Source: Haematobia irritans (taxonomy: Eukaryota; Arthropoda; Insecta; Diptera; Muscidae). Taken from it: a stretch of 64,000 nt of DNA. The stretch covers positions 272,360,070-272,424,069 of the forward strand of contig NC_134397.1 of NCBI RefSeq assembly GCF_050003625.1, written 5' to 3'. The number at the start of each line of letters is the position of its first letter. Positions within the stretch are counted from its first letter, which is position 1. The position numbers and the translations under genes were made by a program. Positions 9,601 through 22,074 of this stretch are shown one piece after another. Below the pieces are notes generated by a model. That model did no database searches and was not told the origin of the DNA. It saw only the letters and a list, made by a program, of their open reading frames with translations.

Positions 9601-11110
9601 TGCGACTAGACCCCATATCACTGCATCCATTTATTCTCTTGAACCACTGTATGTACATACATCCTCTCACAATGATTATGGCATATATCACAACTGAAAT
9701 CAATAAAACCCCTTATTTTCATGATCCACTTTCTTGAGAGTGTTGGCCAATTTCGTATAACAAAAGACGAGAAACTGAACACACGACAACTGCATTGCAA
9801 CAAACTGAAGAGTGTTGATATAACAAATGAAAGGAATTGCATTTCCTGTGCAATTTTGTTGTCCTCCATTTCACATAAAGCAAAATCAAAAACTTTTTAT
9901 GCCATGCCATGAAGTTTCAACAGGGACACCTTAACTTAAAGTTCTCGGTGGGAGGATGTATGAATGGATGGATGGATGGATGGCTAACAAATGCTGCCAT
10001 AATAAAACAAAAATTCAAGAAATCGCTCAAATTCTTTAGCGCAGTCTGCCAATCGCATGAGGAGAAAAGAAAAGAAAAAGTAGATGGAAATATCGAAAGA
10101 TATTAATAGACGATGAAAAGAGCGCAATGTGCAATGTTACAATTGCATGGAAAAATGCTAGGGATTTTAAGATTCAAAAATGGCGATGCATAGATGGAAT
10201 TCCAAAACATGGAGTTTTCCTCAATCCATGAAGCTGGAATCGATATCAAAACAACAGGGTTATGTGTTGCTGAATGCATATTTAAGAAGTAGCAATTAGA
10301 CCAAGAATTTGCTTGCCAGTTAACCATGTTTGAAGGTGGAACATTTTCCAATTTCCCCACTTTTTAATGCTATTATATTTTTGTTGCACTTTTTCATTGT
10401 GTATCACTAAATGTCATATATTTTGTTAGCATTAATATCAAAATCTTTAAGTGATTGTTAAAATCTTTGAGTTCAAGTAAACTGTGTTTTTGCGCCCCAT
10501 TATTGACAACATCTGGCGATAATCAGTAATCCCAATATGTTCTCCAAGGCCAAGGAAAATTCTTTTTATATTTTCCCAAGAAGTTGAATTAGTAGATATT
10601 CTTGTTGGATATTTATACACTTGGTAACTACACCACAAAAAAAAAAAATACCCGTAGTTAAACTAACGCTATTATTAACTTATTTTGATTGGAAAAAAAT
10701 TATATGCTTGCAGTTAAATATTATTATTTTTTTCCCAATTTTTTCTCTCAATTTTAGTTTATTTTTTCTTCGGTGAGAGGGGGTAATTTCGTAAATTAAA
10801 TGTTCTTGGGTTTAACGACGCTTTGTGGAAATTTCAAAATGTGCAGTACAATTTAATTCAATTTTCACACGAGGTGGTTCATTCTTCCTATAGACAAGTT
10901 TATTTTTTTTGGGTTTTACATTTCAGTGAAATTTTCCCTAATATGAGAATGATTACTATTTGGTTTACTTGAGTTACATGATCTATTCAATATATACACA
11001 TATGAGAAATACAATTATAAAAAAATTTTAATTTTATAAATAAATTTGAATTTCTCACAAAAATATATTTATTTGAAAGATCTGCATCTAGGGCTGGAAA
11101 TCAATGCCAA
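9601..11110. other. unassigned intergenic DNA with GGAT microsatellite
   Basis: No recognisable element or gene. A (GGAT)n run lies at 9963-9983. The open readings here (63-85 residues, both strands) overlap one another and show no conserved domain. Confidence 0.3.
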
Positions 11111-11163
11111 AGTCTCTAGGTTAGGTTAGGTTAGGTGGCAGCCCGATGTATCAGGCTCACTTA

Positions 11164-12434
11164 ACAGGTTGGCTGATAAGTCCCCGGTTTGACACATAGA
11201 TGGCGTCGCTAGTATTAAATGCATATTATTTTTATATAGTACCAACCTTCAAATGATTCGTGCCAAAATTAAACGTCTGTAAGTCAATTAGTTTGTGAGA
11301 TAGAGCGTCTTTTGTGAAGCAACTTTTGTTATTGTGAAAAAAATGGAAAAAAGGATTTTCGTGTTTTGATAAAATAAGGTTTTCTGAAGGGAAAAAATAC
11401 GGTGGAAGCAAAAACTTGGCTTGATAATGAGTTTCCGGATTCTGCCCCAGGAAAATCAACAATAATTGATTGGTATGCGAAATTCAAGTGTGGTGAAATG
11501 AGCACGGAGGACGGTGAACGCAGTGGACGCCCGAAAAAGGTGGTTACCGACGAAAACATAAAAAAAATCCACAAAATGATTTTGAATGACCGTAAAATGA
11601 AGTTGATCGGGATAGCAGAGGCCCTAAAGATATCAAAGGAACATGTTGGTCATATAATTAATCAATATTTGGATATGCGGAAGCTCTGTGCAAAATGGGT
11701 GCCGCGCGAGCTCACATTTGACCAAAAACAACAACGTGTTGATGATTCTGAGCGATGTCTGCAGCTGTTAGCTCGTAATACACCCGAGTTTTTCCGTCGA
11801 TATGTGACAATGGATGAAAAATGCTCCATTACTACACTCCTGAGTCCAATCGACAGTCGGTGAGTGGACAGCGATCAGTGAACCGTCTCCGAAGCGTGGA
11901 AAGACTCAAAAGTCCGCCGGCAAAGTAATGGCCTCTGTTTTTTGGGATGCGCATGGAATAATTTTTATCAATTATCTTGAGAAGGGAAAAACCATTAACA
12001 GTGACTATTATATGGCGTCATTGGAGCGTTTGAAGGTCGGAATCGCGGCAAAACGGTCCCATATGAAGAAGAAAAAAGTGTTGTTCCACCAAGACAACGC
12101 ACCGTGCCACAAGTCATTCATGAATTGGGCTTCGAATTGCTTCCCCACCCACCGTATTCTCCAGATCTGGCCCCCAGCGACTTTTTCTTGTTCTCAGACC
12201 TCAAAAGGATGCTCGCAGGGAAAAAATTTGGCTGCAATGAAGAGGTGATCGCCGAACCTGAGGCCTATTTTGAGGCAAACCCGAAGGAGTACTACCAAAA
12301 TGGTATCAAAAAATTGGAAGGTCGTTATAATCGTTGTATCGCTCTTGAAGGGAACTATGTTGAATAATAAAAATGAATTTTGACAAAAAAATGTGTTTTT
12401 CTTTGTTAGACCAGGGACTTATCAGCCAACCTGT
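11164..12434 (+). mobile_element. mariner 2, irritans subfamily (Himar1-like)
   Basis: The ends acaggttggctgataagtcc (11164 on) and its reverse complement to 12434 are 27-bp inverted repeats with two scattered mismatches. TA flanks at 11162-11163 and 12435-12436. The element is 1271 bp and carries a nearly full-length but broken transposase in the plus direction. It lies inside a SINE. Confidence 0.95.
11343..12367 (+). pseudogene. mariner 2 transposase, inactivated
   Basis: The start ATG near 11343 leads into an early stop (copy 1 has lost one A in the A run; both copies also carry TAA in 'aaaataaggtt'). The helix-turn-helix and linker regions are readable from about 11402 (EAKTWLDNEFPDSAPGKST) to VTMDEK near 11820, which holds the first catalytic Asp. 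Two single-base losses then shift the frame. The core resumes at 11928 (MASVFWDAHG) with QDNAPCHKS, the second Asp. A small deletion shifts the frame again, and the last part (12104-12367) has the SPDLAPSDFF motif with the third Asp and the native C-terminus EGNYVE. All three catalytic residues survive but in different frames. Confidence 0.92.
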
Positions 12435-12724
12435 TAGACTATTCAGTCCATTGTGATACCACAGTGGTGAACTCTTATCACTGAGTGCTGCACGATTCTA
12501 TGTTTAGCTCAATGACAAGGGACCTCCTTTTTATAGCCGAGTCCGAACGGCGTTCCACATCACATTGAAACCACTTAGAGAAGCTTTGAAACCCTCAGAA
12601 ATGTCACCAGCATTAGTGAGGTGGGATAATCCACCGCTTTTTAGTGTTCGGTCGAAGCAGTAATCGAACCCACGACCTTGTGTATGCAAGGCGGGCATGC
12701 TAACCATTGCACCACGGTGGCTCC

Positions 12725-13598
12725 CATGGTAAAACCACGTACCAAATTTCTGCCCTACTTATTATTGCCTTCATTGTAGTTTTCTTTGTTAACACACACA
12801 CTCTCTCTCTCTCTCTCTCTCTCTTTAACACTCTCTCGAGTAAGAATATTATTATGCTCTGCACAATCCATCCATCTCTATAACTCCTTTGTTCCCTAGC
12901 AATATACAATACCGACTTTTGTCCTAGCTTCTGGGCCTCGGTGTAGTTGTAAATGAACTCTTAGGAATAATTTAAGATAATTGATTTGTTGCTTTCATCA
13001 CCAGCCTAAAGTTTACAACAACAACAACAATAAACAATGAGTCAAGAACAAAAGTTCAAATCCCGGTTGCTTTCAACCAAAAAACATACATACATTTCCA
13101 TTTACACACACAATCTGCCGGATATAGGTGATGGATATGTGTGGTGTACGGTTAGTTTGTGTTGAAATAACGGTTTATTTAGTATGTGGGTATTGTGTTG
13201 ACTGTTCTGTTCTCTCAACTTAAGACTTTATGAGTTAGCGCGTTTGTATGTATGTGTGAGATATGTTGTTAGCTGGTGTATAAATATGTGATGTAGCCAT
13301 ATAACAATGCAGTGTTAAAATCTGATTAGTGGAGTAAATGTTTAACACTCTGGTTTATCACAATCACAAGCCTTTGAATGAGAATAACTGAGATGCTCTG
13401 AGAGAATAACTGAGATACTCTGAGATAATAATGAATTAATGAAATCTACGTTGTATATATGGGCGGATTTATCCAGAGCTCGTTTCGGCGAGTGAAAACT
13501 AAAATTCAACGAAATCCGTGTCTTGTTAAATATATGGAAGCAAAGTTTTACAAACTCCCACTAGCACTTGATTTTATATTAGGGCAGCGTTAGATTAA
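12725..13598. other. unassigned DNA with (CT)n and (ACA)n microsatellites
   Basis: A (CT)n run lies at about 12800-12824 next to a short CA run, and a CAA triplet run at 13016-13030. Near 13384-13425 the phrase 'gagaataactgagatrctctgaga' is repeated in tandem. I see no gene. Confidence 0.4.
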
Positions 13599-15017
13599 AA
13601 CAAGTAAGGAAAGTCTAAAGTCGGGCGGGGCCGACTATATTATACCCTGCACCACTTTGTAGATCTAAATTTTCGATACCATATCACATCCGCCAAATGT
13701 GTTGGGTGCTATATATAAAGGTTTGTCCCAAACACATACATTTAAATATCACTCGATCTGGACAGAATTTGATAGACTTTTACAAAATCTATAGACTCAA
13801 AATTTAAGTCGGCTAATGCACTAGGGTGGAACACAATTTTAGTAAAAAAAATATGGGAAACATTTAAATCTGAAGCAATTTTAAGGAAACTTCGCAGAAG
13901 TTTATTTATGATTTATCGCTCGATATATATGTATTAGAAGTTTAGGAAAATTAGAGTCATTTTTAGAATTTTTCGACTAAGCAGTGGCGATTTTATAAGG
14001 AAAATGTTGGTATTTTGACCATTTTTGTCGAAATCAGAAAAACATGTATATGAGAGCTATATATAAATCTGAACCGATTTCAATCAAATTTGGCACACAT
14101 GACTATATTACTAATTGTACTCCTAGTGCAAAATTTCAACCAAATCGGGCCAAAACTCTGGCTTCTGGGGCCATATAAGTCCATATCGGGCGAAAAATAT
14201 ATATGGAAGCTATATCTAAATCTGAACCGATTTCTATCAAATTTGGCACACATGACTATACTACCAATTGTACTCCTTGTGCAAAATTTCAAGCTAATCG
14301 GGATAAAACTCTGGCTTCTGGGTCCATATAAGTGCATATCGGGCGAAAGATATATATGGGAGCTACATCTAAATCTGAATTTATTTCAACCAAATTTGGC
14401 ACGCATAGCTGCAATGCCAAATCCACACCCTGTGCAAAATTTCAACCAAATTGGGCCAAAAATCTGGCTATACTGCTAATTGTACTCCTAGTACAAAATT
14501 TCAACCAAATTCGGCCAAAAATCTGGCTTCTGGGGCCATATAAGTCCATATCGGGCGAGAGATATATATGGGAGCTATATCTAAATCTGAACCGATTTCA
14601 ATCAAATTTTTCACACTTGACTATACAACTAAGTGTTATGTTTGTACAAAATTTCAAGCAAATCGGTATAGAACTCTGGCTGCTGGGTCCATATTAGTGC
14701 ATATCGGCCGAAAGATATATATAGGAGCTATATCTAAATCTGAACCGATTTCTTCCAAAATCAATAGGGTTCTATTCTGACCCAAATTAGGAACATGTGC
14801 CAAATTTGAAGGCGATTGTACCTAGACTTTGATCACAAAAATGTGTTCACAGACAGACGGACGGACAGACGGACATGGTTATATCGACTCAGGGACCCAC
14901 CCTGAGCATTATTGCCAAAGACACCATGTGTCTATCTCGTCTCCTTTTGGGTGTTACAAACATATGCACTAACGTATAATACCCTGTTCCACAGTGTGGC
15001 GCAGGGGTATAAAAAAA
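13599..15017 (-). mobile_element. Helentron-like element, family B
   Basis: The 3' end (left) reads aacaagtaaggaaagtct, then the hairpin AGTCGGgcggggCCGACT and the motif tataccctgcaccac. The body from about 14050 to 14760 consists of tandem units built on 'gggagctatatctaaatctg', about 153 bp each. A GACAGACGGAC microsatellite follows at 14850-14878. The 5' end (right) carries 'tataccctgttccacagtgt' with 'gcgcaggggtata', a subterminal hairpin. No transposase or Rep/helicase is present, so it is non-autonomous. Confidence 0.65.
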
Positions 15018-15110
15018 CATAAATGCTGAGCTTGCGTGAATTTGGTGAATTTCGGAACATTGTGTTTTCTAAATAGGACACTTTCCCCATTGAGAAAAAA
15101 AGATCGTATA

Positions 15111-15215
15111 CAGTGTTGCCAGAATTGGGGATTCTTCCGAAATTGGGAAAGTTTCATGTATACCAGGAGCAGTTGAGTTGGGGACTTGGGGGATTTGAAA
15201 GGTAATTTTTTAAAA
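15111..15215 (+). mobile_element. fragment of CAGTGTTGCC hAT-type family
   Basis: The stretch beginning cagtgttgccagaattgggg matches the left end of the element at 41816-42993 ('cagtgttgccagtattgggg...gttggggacttgg'). The remainder of the element is absent. Confidence 0.55.
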
Positions 15216-15267
15216 TGTTTGAGATTATGGCGAAATCTGTTCATTATTACTAACAGACATTTTCTCT

Positions 15268-15407
15268 AAACTGAAAAATATTCACCTAATATGAAAGATA
15301 CAACCTAACTATTAGGATAAGAAATTTACATAATATTATGGACAAATTTCTTTAAAATAAAGAAATTTCAATTGAAGGAAACTTCAGAATCTTTGTTTTA
15401 AGAATTG
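15268..15407 (+). mobile_element. fragment of F family (CACTGAAAAA MITE)
   Basis: This AT-rich stretch, starting near 'aaactgaaaaatattcacc' and including 'ttatggacaaatttctttaa', matches the 60412-60547 fragment. A Helentron-like element begins immediately after it. Confidence 0.4.
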
Positions 15408-15808
15408 TTTTTTATACCCACCACCATAGAATGGTGGGGTATAACAAGTTTGTCATTCCGTTTGTAACACATCGAAATATCGATTTCCGACTATATAATG
15501 TATATATATTCTTGATCAGGGAGAAATTCTAAGACAATGTAACGATGTCCGTCTGTCCGCCTGTCTGTCTGTTGTAATCACGCTACAGTCTTCAATAATG
15601 GAGCAATCGTGCTGAAATTTTGCACAAACTCGTCTTTTGTCTGCAGGCAGATCAAGTTAGAAGATGGGCTATATCGGTCAAGGTTTTGATATAGACCCAT
15701 ATAAACCGGCCTCCCGATTTGGGGTCTTGGAAACCGTAGTTTTTATCCAATTCGCCTGAAATTGAAAATCTAGAGGTATTTTAGGACCATAAAGGATGTG
15801 TTAAAATT
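15408..15808 (+). mobile_element. Helentron-like element, family C, cut by the duplication junction
   Basis: The 5' end has the hairpin TATACCCaccaccatagaatggtggGGTATA, then 'tgtatatatattcttgatca' and a GTCTGTCC-type microsatellite (15548-15575), then the first internal repeat. It ends abruptly at 15808, where the sequence switches to the interior of the gag relic. The uninterrupted version continues past 30989. Confidence 0.7.
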
Positions 15809-15981
15809 ATCGATGTTATCTTGTCGGTTCTCATAGCACAGCTCGTGTTATGACTGAAAGGAGATTTAATATTGGAATTACTCGGTAAAAAATGTGGATT
15901 CGGCGGCATATTCAGAGACGGAGAACTGTTATTGAGTGGGACATTTGAGACCGGGATACCTAGTAAATTCAAATTACTCAA
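15781..15981 (-). pseudogene. gag fragment, second copy, truncated
   Basis: Same peptide as at 463-792 from MSNLNLLGIPVSN to RTDKITSII. At the duplication junction it then runs into unrelated residues (LTHPLWS) encoded by the family C element, before a stop. The fusion is accidental. Confidence 0.8.
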
Positions 15982-16002
15982 AACCCTTGTAACAGTAGAC
16001 TC

Positions 16003-16344
16003 AGGTTAGGTTAGGTTAGGCGGCAGCCCGATGTATCAGGCTCACTTAGACTATTCAGTCCATTGTGATACCACATTGGTGAACTTCTCTCATATCACTG
16101 AGTGCTGCCCGATTCCATGTTAAGCTCAATGACAAGGGACCTCCTTTTTATAGCCGAGTCCGAACGGCGTTCCACCTTGCAGTGAAACCACTTAGAGAAG
16201 TTTTGAAACCCTCAGAAATGTCACCAGCATTACTGAGGTGGGATAATCCACCGCTGAAAAACTTTTTGGTGTTCGGTCGTAGCAGGAATCGAACCCACGA
16301 CATTGTGTATGCAAGGCGGGCATACTAACCATTGCTGCACGGAC
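16003..16344 (-). mobile_element. tRNA-derived SINE (duplicate of 814-1155)
   Basis: Same sequence as the SINE in copy 1, including the GGTTCGATTCC B box and the CCTAACC tail. Confidence 0.8.
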
Positions 16345-16814
16345 GAAAACACTGTGTAAAAATGTGTTTCGAACTCAAATTTTTTAACACAATATTTTTA
16401 AGTGCAAGCATATAATGTTCATAAGCTAGCATAACATGTTTGGGACATATATGTTAATATGTTAGAACAAATTATTTTTGGGACATAAAATGTTTGTAAA
16501 TATAATATGCTTAGATGCAAACATATATTAATTTGGAAATAGCCTATAAACATATATGTGTTTAGAAAGAGAGACCTAGAGAGAATGCTGCAAGTATAAT
16601 AATGGAAGTAACCAATTGGCGCCTTAAAAATATAACCACCCAAAGAAAATTTCATTAAAATTTTTTACTACCAGTGTATGCCCTAAGGTGAAACATAATA
16701 TGTTTGAACAATACAAACAATAGTTTCTTTGGACCAATCCTGAAAATATATATGCTTGACGTAAAATGTGTTTGGGCCGATGTTTTTTGAGGGTGTGAGA
16801 ATAATGCATTATGA
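16345..16814 (-). mobile_element. AT-rich dispersed element (duplicate of 1156-1625)
   Basis: Same sequence as in copy 1; the short open readings within it are identical in both. Confidence 0.6.
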
Positions 16815-16903
16815 TTCTGTTCACATATCTGATTAGAGTTGTGGATCGTATGGAAATGGTTCAGATTTGTGTGAGATTGCTCAGGAGGAGGAAGGTGTCT
16901 ATC

Positions 16904-17320
16904 CTATGCTACCTGTTTATTACAACCTGACATTTGAGTATGATTAGGGTCTTGAGGATTGATCTTTCCAGAACTACGGATATTATATCGGAAAGCTTTG
17001 GCTGCTCTAAGAGGTCCTTGTTTTGGTCTCTGCTTCTTCAACTGATGTGACGGTGTATTCTGAGAAGTCCTCCTATTGCACAGATGACAAATTTTCCACA
17101 ATGAACTCGTGGAGCGTAGCTCAGACAGTTCACACGGTCTTTGACAAGAAGGACACTCTAATGTTTCAGCGAGAGCATGAAACATTAGAGTGTCCTGCGA
17201 CGAATTCAGAACTGTATTGCAAATAATGCAATTTAGAATATCAGAAACGCTTTGACGAGTCGATGATCTCATAACTGACATTAAAAAAAAAAAAAAAAAA
17301 TTAAGGACTGATAACGACAC
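16904..17320 (-). pseudogene. gag-type zinc-finger remnant (duplicate)
   Basis: Identical 138-residue reading to 1715-2131, including the internal 19-bp inverted repeat now at 17150-17196. Confidence 0.5.
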
Positions 17321-17507
17321 CAGATAAAAATTCGAGAAAACAATTTATTTAAACATTATATATGTGCGAGTGTTTCCATTTTCCACAGTGGATGTTTATG
17401 TGTTCGTGATTTAATATGAAAGCGAAAAATACATAACAAAGCCGGGCTATTTAATGTGATTGAAGTTGAGTATCTGAAGTTATGACAAATCGATATAAAC
17501 CGGACTA

Positions 17508-18719
17508 ACAGGTTGGCTGATAAGTCCCCGGTCTAACAAAGAAAAATATTTTTTTTTTTTTCAAAATTCGTTTTTATTATTCAACATAGTTCCCCTCAAG
17601 AGCGAAACAACGGGATTACAACGACCTTTAAATTTTTTGATACCATTTTGGTAGTACTCCTTCGTTTTTGCCTCAAAATAGGTCTCAGTTTCGGCGATCA
17701 CCTATTCATTGCAGCCAAATTTTTTCCCTGCGAGCATCCTTTTGAGGTCTGAGAACATGAAAAAGTCGCTGGGGGCAGGTCTGGAGAATACGGTGGGTGG
17801 GGAAGCAATTCGAAGCCCAATTCATGAATTTCTCGATGATTTGTGGCACGGTGCGTTGTCTTGGTGGAACAAAACTTTTTTCTTCTTCATATGGGGCCGT
17901 TTTGCCGCGATTTCGACCTTCAAACGCTCCAATAACGCCATATAATAGTCACTGTTGATGGTTTTTCCCTTCTCAAGATAATCGATAAAAATTATTCCAT
18001 GCGCATCCCAAAAAACAGAGGCCATTACTTTGCCAGCGGACTTTTGAGTCTTTCCACGCTTCGGAGACGGTTCACCGGTCGCTGTCCACTCAGCCGACTG
18101 TCGATTACGAGTTAACAGCTGCAAACACCGCTCAGAATCATCAACACGTTGTTGTTTTTGGTCAAATATGAGCTCGCGCGGCACCCATTTTGCACAGAAC
18201 TTCCGCATATCCAAATATTGATGAATGATATGACCAACACGTTCCCTTGATATCTTTAAGGCCTCTGCTATCGCGATCAACTTCATTTTACAGTCATTCA
18301 AAATCATTTTGTGGATTTTTTGAAGTTTTCGTTGGTAAACACCTCTTTCGGGCGTCCACTGCGTTCACCGTCCTCCGTGCTCATTTCAGCACGCTTGAAT
18401 TTTGCATACCAATCAATTATTGTTGATTTACCTGGGGCAGAGTCCGGAAACTCATTACCAAGCCAAGTTTTTGCTTCCACCGTGTTTTTTCCCTTCAGAA
18501 AACAGTATTTTATCAAAATACGAAATTCCGTTTTTTTCATTTTTTTCACAATAAGAAAAGTTGCTTCACAAGAGACGCTCTATCTCACAAACTAATTGAA
18601 TTACAGACGTCAAATTTTGACATAAATCATTTGAAGGTTAATACTATATAAAAATAATATGCATTTAATAATAGCGACACCATCTATGTGTCAGACCGGG
18701 GACTTATCAGCCAATCTGT
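17508..18719 (-). mobile_element. mariner 1 (duplicate), irritans subfamily
   Basis: Same element and TA flanks (17506-17507, 18720-18721) as 2319-3531, one base shorter in the T run near 17550. The transposase has the same frameshifts, the same loss of the first catalytic Asp and the same late stop. Confidence 0.95.
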
Positions 18720-19058
18720 TAACAAAGCAGGGCGGACTACAACCATGTCCCTGTTGTCTTTGAATTTATATGGACTTTCAGTGAAAGCAGCGTCTCAAAA
18801 GTTTTCCAATATAAAATCAATTTCCGATGACTTAGTAACTAATTTGCATTCTCCCAGACATCTTTGAAAGGAAACTATTGTTAACTTGTTGAATCCAGCA
18901 AATCATCGCCAAGGACTTATCGGTCAAGTACTCGAACCTCATCAATTTCTTGAAAATCCTGATCAAAAATCAAAAGTTAGACAAAAGTAATCCTTTTACT
19001 AGTTCTATAGATATGTGCAATTTTTTGGATGGAAATGGAATTTTAGAGCCGATTTCGG

Positions 19059-19075
19059 CCCCACGTTGGGCGCCA
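19059..19075 (-). promoter_or_regulatory. tRNA-Lys-type primer binding site (duplicate)
   Basis: Same 17-base match to the tRNA-Lys 3' end as at 3871-3887, followed by the same TGT edge. Confidence 0.75.
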
Positions 19076-19334
19076 TGTACTTAAACTTTAGGTCAATAAA
19101 AGTTTTAATAGAAAACCTTTTAAAACAATAACTTCGTAAATATATTCCTTTTCCTTTTGTGATGTAGATATATAGACACATTTGTCTATTACAATTTTCA
19201 TATTTTTGGCAATCAAAGAGGCACTGAAACTACATTCATATGTACATATATGTGCTTTGCTCTTGGTCTCATAATAAATTTGTCAAAATTGCTTAATTGA
19301 TCCCCAATAAAAATCTAATCAAATTTCAAACCGA

Positions 19335-21243
19335 ACACACACACACACACATCGTATCTTACTTCGAAAAATCTAATTGCTGTAGATATTGCATTTGTCA
19401 TTTTCCAATATAATTTGTGACAGAATGCCTAACAATTAAGGTATTCAGTTGGTAATCGTCTTACGTTGACAAAAGCATTGCTAATTTTCGACAAAATTTC
19501 ATTTTGCCATCCAAGCATTATTAATGCGATTTTCCTTTTCAGTACGATTTAAAGAAGCTCATTTCGTTTTGAATGTTTAACCCCTTCTGGACCACTCATC
19601 CCCATACACAAGCCAAGGAATATTTAAGAAATTCAGAGGAAATAGTAAAGGGATTTTTATTTGAATTCAATTAATGGAGTTGTATAGGTTTTGAATCTTT
19701 GTAACTTTATTCTGGTATTCAGGACATGGATGTTTTGTTTATGGTGGATGCCTTGCAGGCAAGAGAGGTGAAGATGAATAGTAAGAAAATTAATTTATTT
19801 TCCTTTCAATTACAATGTTTTCGTGTGTTGTGACTGCTACAAAATGTAATGAGATTCAATTCGATTGGATTGGATTGTAAAATAGGAACTCCCTGTGTAG
19901 AGTTTTCCTCCATTAGGGTCTTGTGTTCTGTTTCTTCTAAAATAAAGGAAAAAAAAACAAAATCAATTCAATTGAATTTGCTGAATAATGATCTGGGAAA
20001 ACACCTTGGGCCCATAGCTAGTAACACCCACACTTTATAGGGATGTTAAATATTTTATACCTTTCTCCAGTCCCGACGTCTATTTCGCTCTCCGCCCTCA
20101 TAGATTAAAATGAAGTAAAATCAGTAAAATACATCCATTAGCAAAAGACGTGGCTGATGAACAAGGTTGTAAAACATTGGCAAAAACAAACAATTTAAGT
20201 GATTCGTACATTGAAACCACCCGATATATGGATGAGAAAACTTCCATAGCCACTTTGGTCTTCCCCTTGGATTTTATTTTTACACCTTCAACAATTTGCA
20301 CCATAACTACCACTGCTCCTTGTACTTCATTGCAAAGTGCTCATAGCTCATTTTGATGAACGAAACATTGGGGTCGGGGTGAGAAATGGATACCGGGTCT
20401 GTTGTGTTTCATAATGGTATGTTCTTTGCAGGATTAACCATCCATCCCCTTGGTAAGATTTTCGTTTTGTTTTGTTGTCCTCTTCCAGATGACAGGATTG
20501 CAAGGATCGTCTATGAAAATCAAACAATGTCTTAAGCTAAACTATTAACGACAATTTGCAATCATTGTTGCTACTCTTAAATTTGTTTTTCTTGCTTCCT
20601 AGGCACAGTGGGTGTAAATTATTATAGAAAATATGTGAAATGTCTTGTGGCAAAGTAATTAAACAAAACCAAGTATGTATATACAAGCGTTTGTTTAGTC
20701 GGCCCGAATTTTAGGTTTCTCTATATATAGGGAGATTACATTAGATTCTGGATTTATCACAATGGTTTGAGAGAAATCATAAACATCACGTGCAAACATG
20801 CATTTCTGTTTCTTGATTTGGAATTGATTTGGAATCTAAATTGTAACGATTCTTACTCTCAATCAGGGCTGTCAATAACATTTCGAGAAAAATCGTTTTT
20901 TTTCCAAAAAAATCGTCATAATCGTTACTACTATTTTAAAAATCGTCAAAAAATCTCTGATGTAAATAATATTAAAACAAACTAATTTTTTGCTTAAAAA
21001 CAAAAGTATAATCATATAAAGAACAGAAAATTAACATACATAACTATGCATTTCATCAACAAAAGCATAATGAATTCAGTTTTGTATAAAAATAAAAAAA
21101 GGTCATTTTTATCATTAGATTTAAGTTTTTATTTAAAAATAAAAATAAAGATCTTTAATATTTACGTGCACGGGCAACGATTTTCCACAATTTGATCATA
21201 AAACGTTTAACGAAATTTTCAAAAGAAATAAATTTTGCAAGAA
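19335..21243. other. unassigned DNA (duplicate of 4147-6055)
   Basis: The AC run at 19335-19351 and the following AT-rich DNA repeat the copy 1 sequence; nothing further is visible. Confidence 0.4.
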
Positions 21244-21688
21244 TATTCTATAGAAATAAAAATGTGCAAAAATTTTCTACAGATATACAGTTTTGAGAAA
21301 GTTTTCTATGGAAATAAAAAATTGACAAAATTTTCTATAGAAATAAAATTTTGACAAAATTTTCTATGAAAATAAAATTTTGACAAAATTTTCAATAGAA
21401 ATAAAATTTTGACAAAATTTTCTATATAAATAAAATTTTGACAAAATTTTCTATATAAAAAAATTTTGACAAAATTTTCTATAGAAATAAAATTTTGACA
21501 AAATTTTCTATAGAATTAAAATTTTGACAAAATTTTCTATAGAAATAAAATTTTGACAAAATTTTCTATAGAAATAAAATTTTGACAAAATTTTCTATAG
21601 AAATAAATTTTTGACAAAATTTTCCATAGAAATTTTGACAACTTTTTCTGTAGAAATAAAATGCTAACAAAATTTTCTATAAATTCAA
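21244..21688. repeat. 29-bp minisatellite array (duplicate)
   Basis: Same units in the same order as 6056-6500, including the shared variants 'ctatataaaaaaattttgac' and 'ccatagaaattttgac'. This shows duplication of the array as a block. Confidence 0.9.
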
Positions 21689-22074
21689 TATAAAACCTTT
21701 CTCTCGAAAAAAAAACAATTTTTTTTATATACTAACCACAAAAGTTTGATAAACAACTTCAAATAAGTTTTTTTGAAATATGATAGATTTTTGGTAAAAT
21801 TTTCTTAAAATTTTGGTGGATTATTTTTGGCACGAGTGGCAACCGTGTACTAATACGGTAGATGTAAAATGAGGTATAAATCCTACATGTCTGAAATTTC
21901 TAGCAAAAATTCTCTTTTCCTGACTCTAAACGTCTAAACAAACAATCGTCAAAATGCCGATAAATCGGCAAAATTGGCTGGCCTGCTCTCAATATTCGAG
22001 GTAAAATCTAGAAGTAAACTATACAAATTTTACTTTTAGTGTCGCGCTATTTCGATAAGCAGTGCGCTTTTTAT

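Larger units (their letters stand above)
11118..12724 (-). mobile_element. tRNA-derived SINE split by mariner 2
   Basis: The left part (11118-11163) is the CCTAA-type tail and first body bases. The right part (12437-12724) is the rest, ending with the tRNA-like head: a B box as 'atcgaaccc' near 12663 and an A-box-like stretch ending in 'gcaccacggtggc'. Joining the two flanks across the TA restores the continuous SINE seen at 814-1155, so mariner 2 inserted into an existing SINE. Confidence 0.85.
616..15804. repeat. 15.2-kb tandem duplication, copy 1
   Basis: This segment recurs head-to-tail at 15805-30989. The two copies align at a shift of 15189 bases at the left end and 15181 at the right end, so only a few indels separate them. 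I noticed a one-base change in a T run near 2360, a one-base change in an A run near 10630, and a cluster of differences inside mariner 2 (11345-11710). The tetranucleotide AATT is present at the left boundary (616-619), the junction (15805-15808) and the right boundary (30986-30989). Confidence 0.93.

Noticed and set aside
11402..12367. Active Himar1-type transposase
   Set aside because: An early stop, at least two single-base losses and a further deletion break the frame in both copies.
14080..14780. Overlapping ORFs of 70-129 residues on both strands
   Set aside because: They are readings of the 153-bp tandem units in the family B element, in two strands at once.
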